Assembly (NCBI GenBank): GCA_039183635.1 | Contig: JBCDBL010000011.1 | Span: forward strand, 1-45,358 | DNA length: 45,358 bases | Reading direction: 5' to 3' | From: JBCDBL01 sp039183635 | GTDB taxonomy: Bacteria > Pseudomonadota > Alphaproteobacteria > Caulobacterales > Parvularculaceae | In this document: piece by piece, positions 1 to 8,004 of the stretch | Layout of the letters: each line of letters begins with the position of its first letter | Position numbering within the stretch: position 1 is the stretch's first letter | Translations under genes and position numbers: made by a program | The notes under the pieces: model-generated | Told to the model about the DNA's origin: nothing | What the model saw: only the letters and a program-made list of their open reading frames with translations | Databases searched by the model: none

Positions 1-38
1 GATCATCATGACGCTCGCACAAGAGTAATCTGAGGAGC

Positions 39-201
39 GTCATCCCGGACGTTACACGCGCCCAAAACCCACAGGTTTTGGCGTGCGCGTGTTAGCGCCG
101 GGATCTGTCTCCACGTGTCTGAAATCTGTTGCACCAGATCCCGGATCGCTCGATTTTCTAACCAAGTCAAAGACTTGGAGAAAACCGGCGTCCGGGATGA
201 C
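39..201. repeat. Nested palindromic intergenic repeat
   Basis: The outer arms GTCATCCCGGACG (39-51) and CGTCCGGGATGAC (189-201) are perfect 13-bp inverted repeats. Inside them lie three further inverted repeats: CCAAAACC/GGTTTTGG (62-69 and 74-81), CCGGGATCTG/CAGATCCCGG (98-107 and 135-144) and CCAAGTC/GACTTGG (162-168 and 172-178). The whole can fold as one stem carrying three hairpins. Intergenic repeats of this general type, with CCCGGA arms, are common in alphaproteobacterial genomes. No gene is visible in 1-229. It lies just downstream of the HxlR gene on the minus strand. Confidence 0.75.
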
Positions 202-229
202 CAGATATATTGATGAATCTCAACAAGCC

Positions 230-922
230 CTAGTGAGATTGTTTTTCTCTTCTTACGCGTTGGGAGGCGTTGCGCTTAAACATCGCAGCATTAATCCGCA
301 TCAATACGTCTTCAGATCCCGTTTGAACCATGCGCCCGTCGGCAAGCGCGTCTTCCAAAGAAAGTTGATCGCGTAATATCTGCATGTAGACATCGCCGTC
401 CGCCGCTATGTGCGCTGGTGTTGGCCCGACGTCGCCCCGGCGCATAATGACCTGAGAGTCTGAAAAGAACAGGGTATACGGCATATCTGTGATTTTATAC
501 CCGCAGACGAAATCGCCTTCGCCGAGCTTGCGGCGGCTGCACATGATTTCTAAAGCCAAGGCGATGGAGTCCGGTTGGTATATGTCGCGAAGCAGAACCT
601 CTTTCCCTGTTTTATCTTTTCGTTTTGGGGAAATGAAATATCGTATGCCCCACCTTACGATAGACAGGGCGATGGACCGTAATCCTTCGCCTTCATCCGT
701 CAAGCGGTATCCATTCGTCACAGATTCGATAATTCCGGCCTCTTCGAGGTCTTTCAGTCGCTTACTGAGCAAATTGGGACCCATGCCCGACAAATTGCCC
801 TGAAGTTCGGCGAAGCGCTGCGGTCCTAAAAGCAGTTGGCGAACAATAAGAAGGGTCCAACGCTCGCCGAGAACGTCGAGCGTGTGCGCCATGATGCAAC
901 CTTGCTTGTATGTGCGCGCCAA
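230..922 (-). CDS. HxlR-family winged-helix transcriptional regulator
   Basis: A 230-residue protein with an HxlR-type winged helix in roughly residues 8-100. The N-terminal Cys followed by a GERWTLLIVRQLLLGPQRF-like helix, then SKRLKDLEEAGII and YRLTDEG, are the usual HxlR signatures. The C-terminal 110 residues form an extra domain, as in longer HxlR proteins that carry an SCP2-like ligand-binding fold. The start is a TTG at 922, because AAGGAG lies 6-8 nt upstream and because the conserved early Cys (residue 9) would be lost at the next ATG (892). It is divergent from the small secreted-protein gene, with an AT-rich shared upstream region. HxlR proteins often sense oxidants or electrophiles through the N-terminal Cys; the ligand and targets here are unknown. 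Confidence 0.88.
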   Translation of the reverse strand: MARTYKQGCIMAHTLDVLGERWTLLIVRQLLLGPQRFAELQGNLSGMGPNLLSKRLKDLEEAGIIESVTNGYRLTDEGEGLRSIALSIVRWGIRYFISPKRKDKTGKEVLLRDIYQPDSIALALEIMCSRRKLGEGDFVCGYKITDMPYTLFFSDSQVIMRRGDVGPTPAHIAADGDVYMQILRDQLSLEDALADGRMVQTGSEDVLMRINAAMFKRNASQRVRREKQSH

Positions 923-980
923 TTGGATCTCCTTTGTCCCTTAAATCCTTACCCCAGGGCCAAGGGGTGGGAAAGGGGAC

Positions 981-1010
981 TTGACTAATTCTTTTAAAAG
1001 TTATTACTAT
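981..1010 (+). promoter_or_regulatory. Candidate promoter and palindrome between HxlR gene and secreted-protein gene
   Basis: TTGACT (981-986) is followed after 17-18 nt by TTACTA/TACTAT (1004-1010), a reasonable housekeeping-type promoter reading towards the gene at 1084. The spacer contains the perfect palindrome CTTTTAAAAG (991-1000), a plausible operator for the divergent HxlR regulator. The block 980-1045 is much more AT-rich than its surroundings. This is inference from sequence only. Confidence 0.4.
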
Positions 1011-1083
1011 AAAAAAATATAGCAATGAGTTAATTTTAATTCAATCGCGGCCTGCGCGCCGTCAACAAATGGGGAGCCTTGTG

Positions 1084-1395
1084 ATGGCTTATTCTCTTCG
1101 TTTTATCTCCGGAGTTGCTTCTGGTGTCTTGGCGTCCGTCGTTCTTCTTTCAGGACCTGCGGCGGCGAAGCAAAAGCCGGAAGATCTCGCTGCTTGTCGG
1201 GCGGCGATTTCATCGGAAGCTTCTATTGCAGAGGCTGACTATCGGTTCAAAATTGAAAAGGCGCGGCGGTCCGGCGGCGCAGCGGTGATTCAATTCGATG
1301 TCATGGCGAAGTCCGGCGTCAACAGTGGCGATTATGAAGCGTCCTGCCGCGTTCGACGCGGCGAGGTGCAAGACGTCGATGTGTCCGGGGCCTAA
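1084..1395 (+). CDS. Small secreted protein of unknown function
   Basis: A 103-residue protein. The N-terminal about 30 residues form a signal peptide: a short polar start, a hydrophobic core around GVASGVLASVVLLSG, then an AAA-type cleavage site near PAAA-K. The mature part is about 75 residues with two cysteines (in LAACRAA and EASCRV) that could form one disulfide. I do not recognise a family. The ATG at 1084 is preferred over the in-frame ATG at 1069, because GGGGAG sits about 8 nt before it. Monocistronic; a periplasmic location is likely. It is followed at once by a cluster of palindromic repeats. Confidence 0.65.
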   Translation: MAYSLRFISGVASGVLASVVLLSGPAAAKQKPEDLAACRAAISSEASIAEADYRFKIEKARRSGGAAVIQFDVMAKSGVNSGDYEASCRVRRGEVQDVDVSGA

Positions 1396-1410
1396 AGCGT
1401 TTCAAGGCTA

Positions 1411-1457
1411 GAGCGCATTCACAAAAGTGGGAACCGGTTTTGTGAATAAAATGCGCG
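1411..1457. repeat. Dispersed palindromic repeat, family A copy 1
   Basis: GCGCATT (1413-1419) pairs with AATGCGC (1450-1456), and TTCACAAAA (1418-1426) pairs with TTTTGTGAA (1438-1446), giving a long interrupted hairpin. The 16-nt core GGGAACCGGTTTTGTG (1429-1444) recurs exactly at 16655-16670 within a second copy. Confidence 0.75.
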
Positions 1458-1468
1458 TTAAAACATAA

Positions 1469-1515
1469 ACTTAGACCGCATTTACGATTCGAAGAATTGT
1501 AAATGCGGTCTAAGT
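1469..1515. repeat. Long perfect hairpin between two convergent genes
   Basis: The arms 1469-1485 and 1499-1515 are perfect 17-bp inverted repeats (ACTTAGACCGCATTTAC and its complement). The intervening 13 nt (GATTCGAAGAATT) can extend the stem by a further ATTC/GAAT pairing, leaving a GAA loop. It sits between the convergent secreted-protein and PCu(A)C genes. It has no U-run, so it is more likely a palindromic repeat unit than a simple terminator. Confidence 0.75.
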
Positions 1516-1553
1516 GTAAGGACGGCGTCCGCAAGACGTTCAAAAAAGGTCTG

Positions 1554-1603
1554 GAGCCGTTTTGCGTCTGTTCGTCTGAACTCGCATCCGATGCAAACGG
1601 CTC
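1554..1603. repeat. Palindromic repeat abutting the PCu(A)C stop codon (possible terminator)
   Basis: GAGCCGTTTTGC (1554-1565 region) pairs with GCAAACGGCTC (1593-1603) with one bulge, and the right arm runs into the TAG stop of the minus-strand gene. Read on the minus strand, the hairpin is followed about 7 nt later by TTTTTT (1544-1549 region), so it may terminate that gene. The internal 12-mer CTCGCATCCGAT (1581-1592) recurs in inverse orientation at 11336-11347, linking it to another repeat. Confidence 0.6.
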
Positions 1604-2055
1604 TAATGGACGTGTCCTTCCCCCTCTTCGACATAAACAACTGTTTCGATCGGGCCGGCGTTTTTGAACACAAGGGTTAAATCGAAACGATCCCCCACCG
1701 CCAGCGGCGCGTTGAGACCTATGAACATAATGTGCAGCCCGCCGGGTTCGAAGGAGACGCCTTGGCCTTTGGGAATGTCGACAGACGCCACGGGGCGCAT
1801 CTTCATGACGTCGTTCGTCATCTCCATGTCATGCAACTCGACGGCTTCGGATATGTCGGATCTGGCCTCTAACAACACATCGTCCCTGTCGCCGGAATTT
1901 GTAATGGTGAGATAGCCTGCGCCAACCTGCGCTCCGTCCAATGTGGGCCGCGCCCATGGATGATCCACCACGATACCGTCCTTTGAGTAGTCGTGTGCGA
2001 GCACAGGCGCAGCGGAAAATAAAACACAAGCGATGAACATGCGGGTTAAAGGCAT
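1603..2055 (-). CDS. PCu(A)C-type periplasmic copper chaperone
   Basis: A 150-residue protein with a signal peptide (residues 1-20, ending APVLA-H) and one PCu(A)C (DUF461) domain. The domain shows HPWARPT near the mature N-terminus, the first metal site HDMEMTNDVMKM, and the second site in GGLHIMF followed by GL. This is the His/Met pattern used to bind Cu(I). Family members deliver copper in the periplasm, typically towards the CuA centre of cytochrome oxidase. The ATG at 2055 is chosen because GGGAG lies about 5 nt upstream; the TTG at 2067 is unlikely. The C-terminal GEGHVH tail adds two His residues. No SCO or cytochrome oxidase gene lies next to it. Confidence 0.9.
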   Translation of the reverse strand: MPLTRMFIACVLFSAAPVLAHDYSKDGIVVDHPWARPTLDGAQVGAGYLTITNSGDRDDVLLEARSDISEAVELHDMEMTNDVMKMRPVASVDIPKGQGVSFEPGGLHIMFIGLNAPLAVGDRFDLTLVFKNAGPIETVVYVEEGEGHVH

Positions 2056-2114
2056 AGGAACTCCCAAATATAAATGAAAAAGGCTGCGGCTTTGTCCCGC
2101 GATACAGGTGTTGC

Positions 2115-3140
2115 TTAAGATGCAGTTATTTCAAACGCCATAAGCAGTGTGCGTTGCAATGCATTAAAGTTGTCGTCGGACATAATAAAGATAAGCCGCC
2201 GTCCATCTTCGTCCACAACGGCTGCAACGCCCTCGAAATTGTCGACGACAGCCCCGCGGCCGAGGCGGGCGAGCTCTTCTCCGGCGACGGCTTCGCCTTC
2301 GCGGAATGCATTCTTTGGTGTGCTGACAAGGCGCGCTCTTACACCTCTTGCCGGTGAAAAGGCCCGCTCCAGGATAATAACATCGTCGCCGAGGCGCGTT
2401 GCATCCGTCACGGAAAAAGCAGACGCGGCGCGATAGGAGAGCGCCGTCCAGCCAGCGGCTGACTTACGCCAGCCCACAAGTGCGCCGGTTTCGTCTTTTA
2501 ATCGTTCCGTCATAAGGACGAGGTCGCCGTTTTCCCCTGGAAAAAACGCCTCAAGCCCGCCGTTTGACGGAGCCCCGTTGAGATCGGCCGGGGTGTCTTC
2601 CTTCGAGATGAATTCGTAAAGGTCATTCGCACCGCGACGATAGCGCCACAGGCGATGGTTCTGCTCAAAACTCACCAGAGCCTCGTCGCCGGTTACCAAC
2701 AAGCCTTCGGCATCGGCATCCGTTTTGCGCGACAGCGGCCGGCCGGCGGGGTCGGTCAGGGGCGCCATTTGCACGTTTGCAAGGCCAATATCGCCGCGCG
2801 CCGCATCAAATGAAAAATCCGCCTGCAGCCAGTACCCTTTGTCGCTCACCGCCTCCAGCCGCGCGCCCTCAAGGTCGATATGTAGTCCTGAAAAACCGCC
2901 AAAGTCTCTATCTTCGGAGCTGAGTATGACGCCCCCGATGTAGGACAAGCGGGACAGGTCCGGTATGTTTTCACCAATACCGATGCCGACAGGCCGCGCT
3001 TCCACATCGATTGTTCGCCAGGCGGTTTCATCGTCGGCGATAGCGGGCGCAACAAAAACGCCTGCGCTGGCCCCTGCGCTGGCCAATGTGAAAAGCCAGA
3101 GCGCCATGCCGCGCATTCGTACAGCTGTTTTAGAAAACAT
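2115..3140 (-). CDS. Exported esterase-like phytase-family protein
   Basis: A protein of about 341 residues with a signal peptide (hydrophobic segment GMALWLFTLASAGASAGV, cleavage near AIA-DD). The body matches the esterase-like activity of phytase family, a beta-propeller-like fold. Visible signatures are GGFSGLHID, VSDKGYW, DAEGLLVTGDEALVSFEQNHRLWRY, GGLEAF and NFEGVAAV. Family members are exported proteins whose substrates are mostly unassigned. The ATG at 3140 is preferred over the one at 3149: GAGG abuts the first ATG directly but lies 9 nt before the second. It follows cobT by a few bases in the same direction, so the two are probably co-transcribed, although no metabolic link is obvious. 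Confidence 0.78.
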   Translation of the reverse strand: MFSKTAVRMRGMALWLFTLASAGASAGVFVAPAIADDETAWRTIDVEARPVGIGIGENIPDLSRLSYIGGVILSSEDRDFGGFSGLHIDLEGARLEAVSDKGYWLQADFSFDAARGDIGLANVQMAPLTDPAGRPLSRKTDADAEGLLVTGDEALVSFEQNHRLWRYRRGANDLYEFISKEDTPADLNGAPSNGGLEAFFPGENGDLVLMTERLKDETGALVGWRKSAAGWTALSYRAASAFSVTDATRLGDDVIILERAFSPARGVRARLVSTPKNAFREGEAVAGEELARLGRGAVVDNFEGVAAVVDEDGRRLIFIMSDDNFNALQRTLLMAFEITAS

Positions 3141-3152
3141 AAGCGTCATCCT

Positions 3153-5003
3153 CTACGCTGCGCTGCGTCCGTTCGTTAAAGCAATGTCCTCTTCGAAGAG
3201 TTCGGCGAGCTTGTCCACCATGGCGCCGCCCAACTGCTCCGCCTCTACAATGGTCACGGCGCGCTGGTAATAGCGTGTGACGTCATGGCCGATGCCGATT
3301 GCGATCAGCTCCGCCGGGGAGCGCCCTTCGATATAGGCGATAACCTCGCGCAGGTGGCGCTCCAGATAGGCGCCGCCGTTGGTGGAGGAGGTGGTGTCGT
3401 CCACCGGCGCGCCGTCGGAGATGACCATCAAGATGCGCCGCGCTTCCGGCCGGGCCATCAGTCGATTGTGGGCCCACATCAGAGCCTCGCCGTCGATGTT
3501 CTCCTTTAAGATCCCTTCGCGCATCATCAGTCCCAAATTCGTCCGGGCCCGGCGCCAGGGAGCGTCGGCGGATTTGTAGATGATGTGGCGCAGGTCGTTG
3601 AGGCGGCCCGGCGTCGGCGGCCGTCCGTCCTTCACCCATTTCTCCCGGGCCTGGCCGCCTTTCCACGCGCGGGTGGTGAAGCCCAAAATCTCCACCTTGA
3701 CCCCGCAGCGTTCCAGCGTTCGCGCCAGGATGTCGGCGCAAATCGCGGCGATTGTAATCGGCCTGCCGCGCATGGAGCCGGAATTGTCGAGGAGCAGCGT
3801 CACCACCGTGTCGCGGAACTCCTGATCCTGCTCTTGCTTGTAGGACAAGGGCTGCATCGGGTCGGCGACGACCCGGGCGAGGCGGGCGGCGTCTAGGACG
3901 CCCTCGTCGAGATCGAACATCCAGGCTCGGTTCTGTTGGGCCATAAGCCGGCGCTGCAAGCGGTTGGCGAGACGCGACACCACCGTATGAAGACTTTCCA
4001 GTTGATGGTCGAGGGTTCTGCGCAGCCGCTCCAACTCCTCAGCGTCGCAAAGCTCCTCCGCGGCGATCGTCTGGTCGAAGTCTGTCGTGTACGCCTTATA
4101 GCGTTCGCCGCTGTCGCCTTCGAAACGGGGGCGGGAATTAGAGGCGCGTTCGGCGTCGGCCATGCCGTCGTCATCCATTTGCGCCTCTTCATCGCCCTCG
4201 GCTTCCTCGGCGCCGTCATCGGCCGCTTCCATGGCGTCCGGCATGCCGTCGTCAGGGAATTCGCCGTCCACAGGCGCGTCGCCTTCGTCCTGCATTTCGT
4301 CATCCTGGTCGGCGTCCTGGCCTTCCTCCTCGTCCTCCTCGGAAGGTTCGTTCTCGCTTTGCTCCTCGCCCAGCTGGTCGCCGAAATCGAGATCGCGCAA
4401 CAGGTCCCTGACATGTTTGGCGAAGAGCTCCTGGTCGTCGACGGCGGCTTTCAGTTCCTCAAGGCGCGGTGCGATCTTGTCCTCCAGAACCGGTCGCCAC
4501 CAGTCCACAAGCCTGGCGGCGGTCTCCGGCGGCGCTGCGCCTGTGAGCGCTTCGCGGGTGAGCAATGACAAAATATCGGCCAGGGGCGCATCCTGGCGGT
4601 CCTCCATCCGGGCGTAACCTCTGTCTGTGTACTGTTTTTCAAGGCTTTCGGCGAGATTGTCGGCAACGCCGCGCAGGGCTGTTGCGCCGATCGCCTCGAC
4701 CCGGGCGTCTTCCACCGCTTCGTAAATCGCCATGGCGTCCGGGCCTTCCGGCGCGTTCGCGGCGTGGCAGGCGGCGTCATGGTGGGCGAGGCGCAGGGCG
4801 AGGGCGTCGGCCTGACCCCGGGCGATCGCCGTTGTCTCGTCGGTAAGGGCGCGGGGCGGTTGCGGCAACCGGGCGCGGGCGCCGCGCAGCATAGGCCGGT
4901 CCGCGCCGTAGACGACTTCGACGTCGGGTTGGGCGGACAGGGACCGCGTTGCGGCGGCCAGCGCCCGTTTGAAGGCGTCCTGGGGCGTTTCTTTGGTGCT
5001 CAT
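3153..5003 (-). CDS. cobT: Aerobic cobaltochelatase subunit CobT
   Basis: A 616-residue subunit of the CobNST cobaltochelatase, which inserts Co2+ into hydrogenobyrinic acid a,c-diamide in aerobic cobalamin synthesis. The middle (about residues 205-290) is a very acidic Glu/Asp/Met stretch. The C-terminal third is a VWA domain with the MIDAS motif DNSGSMRG and a later SDGAPVDD. The arrangement and length match CobT. The start MSTKETPQDAF at 5003 resembles family N-termini; an in-frame ATG at 5033 cannot be excluded, since neither has a good Shine-Dalgarno. CobS, the AAA+ partner, is often adjacent in other alphaproteobacteria but is absent here, as is CobN. A phytase-like gene follows within a few bases. 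Confidence 0.92.
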   Translation of the reverse strand: MSTKETPQDAFKRALAAATRSLSAQPDVEVVYGADRPMLRGARARLPQPPRALTDETTAIARGQADALALRLAHHDAACHAANAPEGPDAMAIYEAVEDARVEAIGATALRGVADNLAESLEKQYTDRGYARMEDRQDAPLADILSLLTREALTGAAPPETAARLVDWWRPVLEDKIAPRLEELKAAVDDQELFAKHVRDLLRDLDFGDQLGEEQSENEPSEEDEEEGQDADQDDEMQDEGDAPVDGEFPDDGMPDAMEAADDGAEEAEGDEEAQMDDDGMADAERASNSRPRFEGDSGERYKAYTTDFDQTIAAEELCDAEELERLRRTLDHQLESLHTVVSRLANRLQRRLMAQQNRAWMFDLDEGVLDAARLARVVADPMQPLSYKQEQDQEFRDTVVTLLLDNSGSMRGRPITIAAICADILARTLERCGVKVEILGFTTRAWKGGQAREKWVKDGRPPTPGRLNDLRHIIYKSADAPWRRARTNLGLMMREGILKENIDGEALMWAHNRLMARPEARRILMVISDGAPVDDTTSSTNGGAYLERHLREVIAYIEGRSPAELIAIGIGHDVTRYYQRAVTIVEAEQLGGAMVDKLAELFEEDIALTNGRSAA

Positions 5004-5155
5004 AAAATCGGAAGATAGAGGCCCAGACGCCATGAGGCCAGCATTAAGGACTGCGTCTTTTTGTAGGCCGACTCAGGGCGCGATATGCGTATAACCGTTG
5101 ACGCGGCCGATCTCGCCCGCAACCCTGAACTTAAACAACGTTGGAGATCGCAGTT

Positions 5156-6124
5156 ATGCCCATACCCGCCGCCATGCAAGGTCGCCTTAAAATTCCTGTG
5201 ATTGGCTCGCCGATGTTCATCGTTTCGGGACCGGATCTTGTGATCGAACAATGCAAGGCCGGCATTGTCGGATCTTTCCCGGCGTTGAACGCCAGGCCGC
5301 AGCCTGTGCTGGACGAATGGCTGACACGCATTAAGGACGAGCTTGCGGCCCATGAAGAGGCGACGGGGACGCCGGCGGCGCCCTATGCGGTCAATCAGAT
5401 CGTCCACGGCTCCAACGACCGGCTGATGGCGGATATGGAGCTGTGCGTGAAGCATGAGGTTCCGATCATCATCACAAGCCTTCGGCCTCCGGCGGAAATT
5501 GTTGAGGCGGCCCACTCCTATGGCGGTCTTGTTTTCCATGATGTCATTAATGTGCGCCATGCGCGCAAGGCGGCGGATCAGGGCGTGGACGGCCTCATCC
5601 TGGTGGCCGCCGGCGCCGGCGGCCACGCCGGGATGCTAAGCCCTTTCGCCCTCGTGCGGGAGGTGAAGCAATGGTATGACGGCGCGATTATTCTGTCCGG
5701 CGCTATCGCCGATGGTTGGTCCGCTGCAAGCGCCGTCGCCATGGGGGCGGACCTCGCCTATGTTGGAACGCGCTTCATCGCGTCGGCCGAAGCCAACGCC
5801 GACCAGGCTTACAAGCAGATGCTTGTCGACCATGCGGCGAACGACATTGTTTATTCCTCACTGTTTACCGGCGTGCACGGGAATTATCTGAAACCTTCCA
5901 TCGCCAGGGCTGGGCTTGACCCGGACAACTTGCCGGAGGCGGATAAGTCAACGATGAATTTCGGTTCCGGCGGCAACACGGACGCCAAGGCCTGGAAAGA
6001 CATTTGGGGCGCCGGTCAGGGGCTTGGTCAAATTCATGATGTAACGCCTGTTGGGGATATCGTCGCCCGCATGGCGGACGAATACGAGGCGGCCAGAGCC
6101 CGGCTTGCCGGGTACGGCGCATAA
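5156..6124 (+). CDS. Nitronate monooxygenase (2-nitropropane dioxygenase family)
   Basis: A 322-residue FMN-binding TIM-barrel protein. Diagnostic pieces are PVIGSPMFIVSGPDLV near the N-terminus, the phosphate-binding stretch GLILVAAGAGGHAGM, and the later GGAIADG-like LSGAIADGWSAASAVAMGADLAYVGTRF. These match class I nitronate monooxygenases, which oxidise alkyl nitronates and protect against propionate-3-nitronate; many annotated members have other, unknown substrates. The ATG at 5156 has GGAG 9 nt upstream, so it is preferred to the TTG at 5141. A thioesterase gene follows after 22 bp, suggesting a two-gene operon possibly concerned with acyl or small-molecule detoxification. Confidence 0.88.
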   Translation: MPIPAAMQGRLKIPVIGSPMFIVSGPDLVIEQCKAGIVGSFPALNARPQPVLDEWLTRIKDELAAHEEATGTPAAPYAVNQIVHGSNDRLMADMELCVKHEVPIIITSLRPPAEIVEAAHSYGGLVFHDVINVRHARKAADQGVDGLILVAAGAGGHAGMLSPFALVREVKQWYDGAIILSGAIADGWSAASAVAMGADLAYVGTRFIASAEANADQAYKQMLVDHAANDIVYSSLFTGVHGNYLKPSIARAGLDPDNLPEADKSTMNFGSGGNTDAKAWKDIWGAGQGLGQIHDVTPVGDIVARMADEYEAARARLAGYGA

Positions 6125-6146
6125 ATCCTGCGAGGAGGCGAGATAC

Positions 6147-6575
6147 ATGACCACGCCGAAGGTTACCGCAGACGAAGCGAACAAGCTGTTTCGGGAGCTG
6201 TTTCCGCAGATCGCCGATTTCGATCAGGCCATTGTCGTTGAGGACTTGAGCGCGAAACATGCGCGCGTGCGTATGGGCTATTCTGATATGCATTTAAGGC
6301 CAGGGGGCACAATGTCCGGTCCGGCCATGTTCACCCTGGCCGATGTGTCGATGTATGCGGTGGTGTTCGGGGCGCTGGGGCTGACGGCGATGGCGGTGAC
6401 GGCGAACATGAACATCAACTTTTTGCGCAAGCCCGCGCCCGCCGATCTCATCAGCGACTGCAAGTTGTTGAAACTGGGCAAACGTCTGGCCGTTAGCGAA
6501 GTGACGATTTACTCCGACGGCGACGATATGCCTGTCGCCCACGCGACGGGCTCCTACGCTATTCCGCAGAGCTAG
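6147..6575 (+). CDS. PaaI-family hotdog thioesterase
   Basis: A 142-residue single hotdog-domain protein. The segments LRPGGTMSGPAMFTLADVSMYAVVF (central helix with an Asp) and TANMNINFLRKPAPADLI (beta strand region) are typical of the PaaI/YdiI acyl-CoA thioesterase group. The ATG at 6147 is set by a strong GAGGAGG 8-14 nt upstream; longer in-frame extensions overlap the preceding gene and lack support. Lying 22 bp after the nitronate monooxygenase gene, it is probably translated from the same mRNA. The substrate cannot be assigned. Confidence 0.87.
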   Translation: MTTPKVTADEANKLFRELFPQIADFDQAIVVEDLSAKHARVRMGYSDMHLRPGGTMSGPAMFTLADVSMYAVVFGALGLTAMAVTANMNINFLRKPAPADLISDCKLLKLGKRLAVSEVTIYSDGDDMPVAHATGSYAIPQS

Positions 6576-6793
6576 GGCGTTTGCAATAAGGGGGTCGCCG
6601 GTTTTGGAGACGGCAAGTTGCGCAACCATGGACTTTGAAGGGATTGCAAACTTTTCCTGTCAATCGCTTGAGCTGCGAACGGACCCAGTCGATTTCAGCG
6701 TTTGCTTTCAAATCCAGGTGTTCAGCGCGCCTTTGATTAAGGCGGCGAACATGGCTATCTGATGCTCGTTTCGTAAGGGATCAGAGGCGCAGT

Positions 6794-7939
6794 ATGGAGA
6801 TTGTTCAGTCGTTTTGGGTCGAAGTGGTCGAAGTGTGGACGACCGGGTTTTTAGGGCAACCCATCGGGCGCGCTCTAACGGCGCTTGGGATTTTCGCATT
6901 CTTCTTCCTTGCCCGCGGACCTTTCGCGCGGTTTCTCATAAGCGGGCTGACCCGGCTCGCCACAAAGACCGAAACTGAAATCGACGATCTTATCGTTAAA
7001 GCCCTCTATTCACCGCTCAAGCTGGCGCCCATTGCTCTTGGGGTCTATTTGGCCGCGTCCTATCTCGGGCAGGCGGACGCCCAGTTCGTGCGCAACAGCG
7101 TACAGTCTCTCATTACGTTTCTCATATTCTGGTCGCTCTATCGCCTGACGACGCCGGCGGCGCACCTGCTGACGCGGTTGGAAAGAACGTTCGGCGAGAC
7201 AATGGTTGATTGGCTTGCGCGGATTGTGAAGGCCATATTCGTGTTTGTCGGCGGCGCCGGCATTCTCCAGATCTGGGGCGTGCCCGTTCTACCGTTCCTG
7301 GCGAGCCTCAGCCTGCTGAGCGTCGCCGTCGCCCTCGGCGCCCAGGATTTGTTCAAGAACCTGATCGCAGGGGCCCTCATCATCGCTGAACGACGGTTCC
7401 GCCGCGGCGATTGGGTGAAGGCGGAGGGCGTTGTCGAGGGGACCGTGGAGCAGGTCGGCTTTCGCTCCACCACCATCCGCCGGTTCGACAAGGCGCCGGT
7501 CTATGTGCCCAATTCGAAATTATCCGATGACGTCGTCACCAATTTCACGCGCATGACGCACCGGCGCATCTATTGGATGATTGGAATTGAATACCGCGCA
7601 ACGGTGGAGCAGCTTCGTCAAATCCGTGACGGGATCGAAGCCTATGTCCATGAAAGTGAGGAGTTCGCCAATCCGTCCGAGGTGTCGACATTCGTCCGCA
7701 TCGACAAGTTCAACGACAGTTCCATCGATGTTATGCTGTATTGTTTCACCCGCACGACGGTCTGGGGGGAATGGTTGGAGATAAAAGAACGCCTCGCCTA
7801 TAAGATCAAGGAGATCGTGGAGAGGGCGGGCGCCGGCTTTGCGTTCCCAAGTCAGTCCGTGTACGTGGAGGCTTTGCCTGACAGTGAAAAGCCCGAAGTG
7901 TTTGAACCGCCGAAGGAAAAAGCGGCGGTTTCCTCATAA
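6794..7939 (+). CDS. MscS-family small-conductance mechanosensitive channel
   Basis: A 381-residue inner-membrane protein. Hydrophobic segments occur near residues 25-45, 72-92 and 105-125, and the pore-lining TM3 lies around residues 160-200 (LPFLASLSLLSVAVALGAQDLFKNLIAGAL). It is followed by the beta domain (RGDWVKAEGVVEGTVEQVGFRSTTIRRFDKAPVYVPNSKL), which is the MscS signature. A C-terminal alpha/beta domain and a charged tail follow. MscS channels release solutes on hypo-osmotic shock. The start has GAGG about 6 nt upstream. It stands alone after a 218-bp gap in which I see nothing definite, and converges on the GT39 gene. Confidence 0.93.
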   Translation: MEIVQSFWVEVVEVWTTGFLGQPIGRALTALGIFAFFFLARGPFARFLISGLTRLATKTETEIDDLIVKALYSPLKLAPIALGVYLAASYLGQADAQFVRNSVQSLITFLIFWSLYRLTTPAAHLLTRLERTFGETMVDWLARIVKAIFVFVGGAGILQIWGVPVLPFLASLSLLSVAVALGAQDLFKNLIAGALIIAERRFRRGDWVKAEGVVEGTVEQVGFRSTTIRRFDKAPVYVPNSKLSDDVVTNFTRMTHRRIYWMIGIEYRATVEQLRQIRDGIEAYVHESEEFANPSEVSTFVRIDKFNDSSIDVMLYCFTRTTVWGEWLEIKERLAYKIKEIVERAGAGFAFPSQSVYVEALPDSEKPEVFEPPKEKAAVSS

Positions 7940-7952
7940 ATGCTTGCGGCTT

Positions 7953-7980
7953 TTCCTTCCCCCGCATGCGGAGGAGGGAA
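7953..7980. repeat. Short GC-rich inverted repeat between convergent genes
   Basis: CCGCATGCGG (7962-7971) is a perfect palindrome inside a larger imperfect inverted repeat, TTCC...GGAA. The pattern TTCCCCCG..GCGGAGGAGG resembles the right end of the composite repeat at 22343-22366, so this may be a partial copy. It lies just after the mscS-like stop codon and could form a terminator-like hairpin, but there is no T-run. Confidence 0.45.
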
Positions 7981-8004
7981 CGCGCTCCGCAATCACTGGA
8001 AACC

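Noticed and set aside
3936..4568. Plus-strand hydrophobic protein opposite cobT
   Set aside because: It mirrors the acidic CobT stretch in antisense (Val/Leu-rich), has no ribosome site and conflicts with a well-supported gene.
6576..6793. Possible small gene between thioesterase and MscS genes
   Set aside because: No open frame with a ribosome site or recognisable motif was found.
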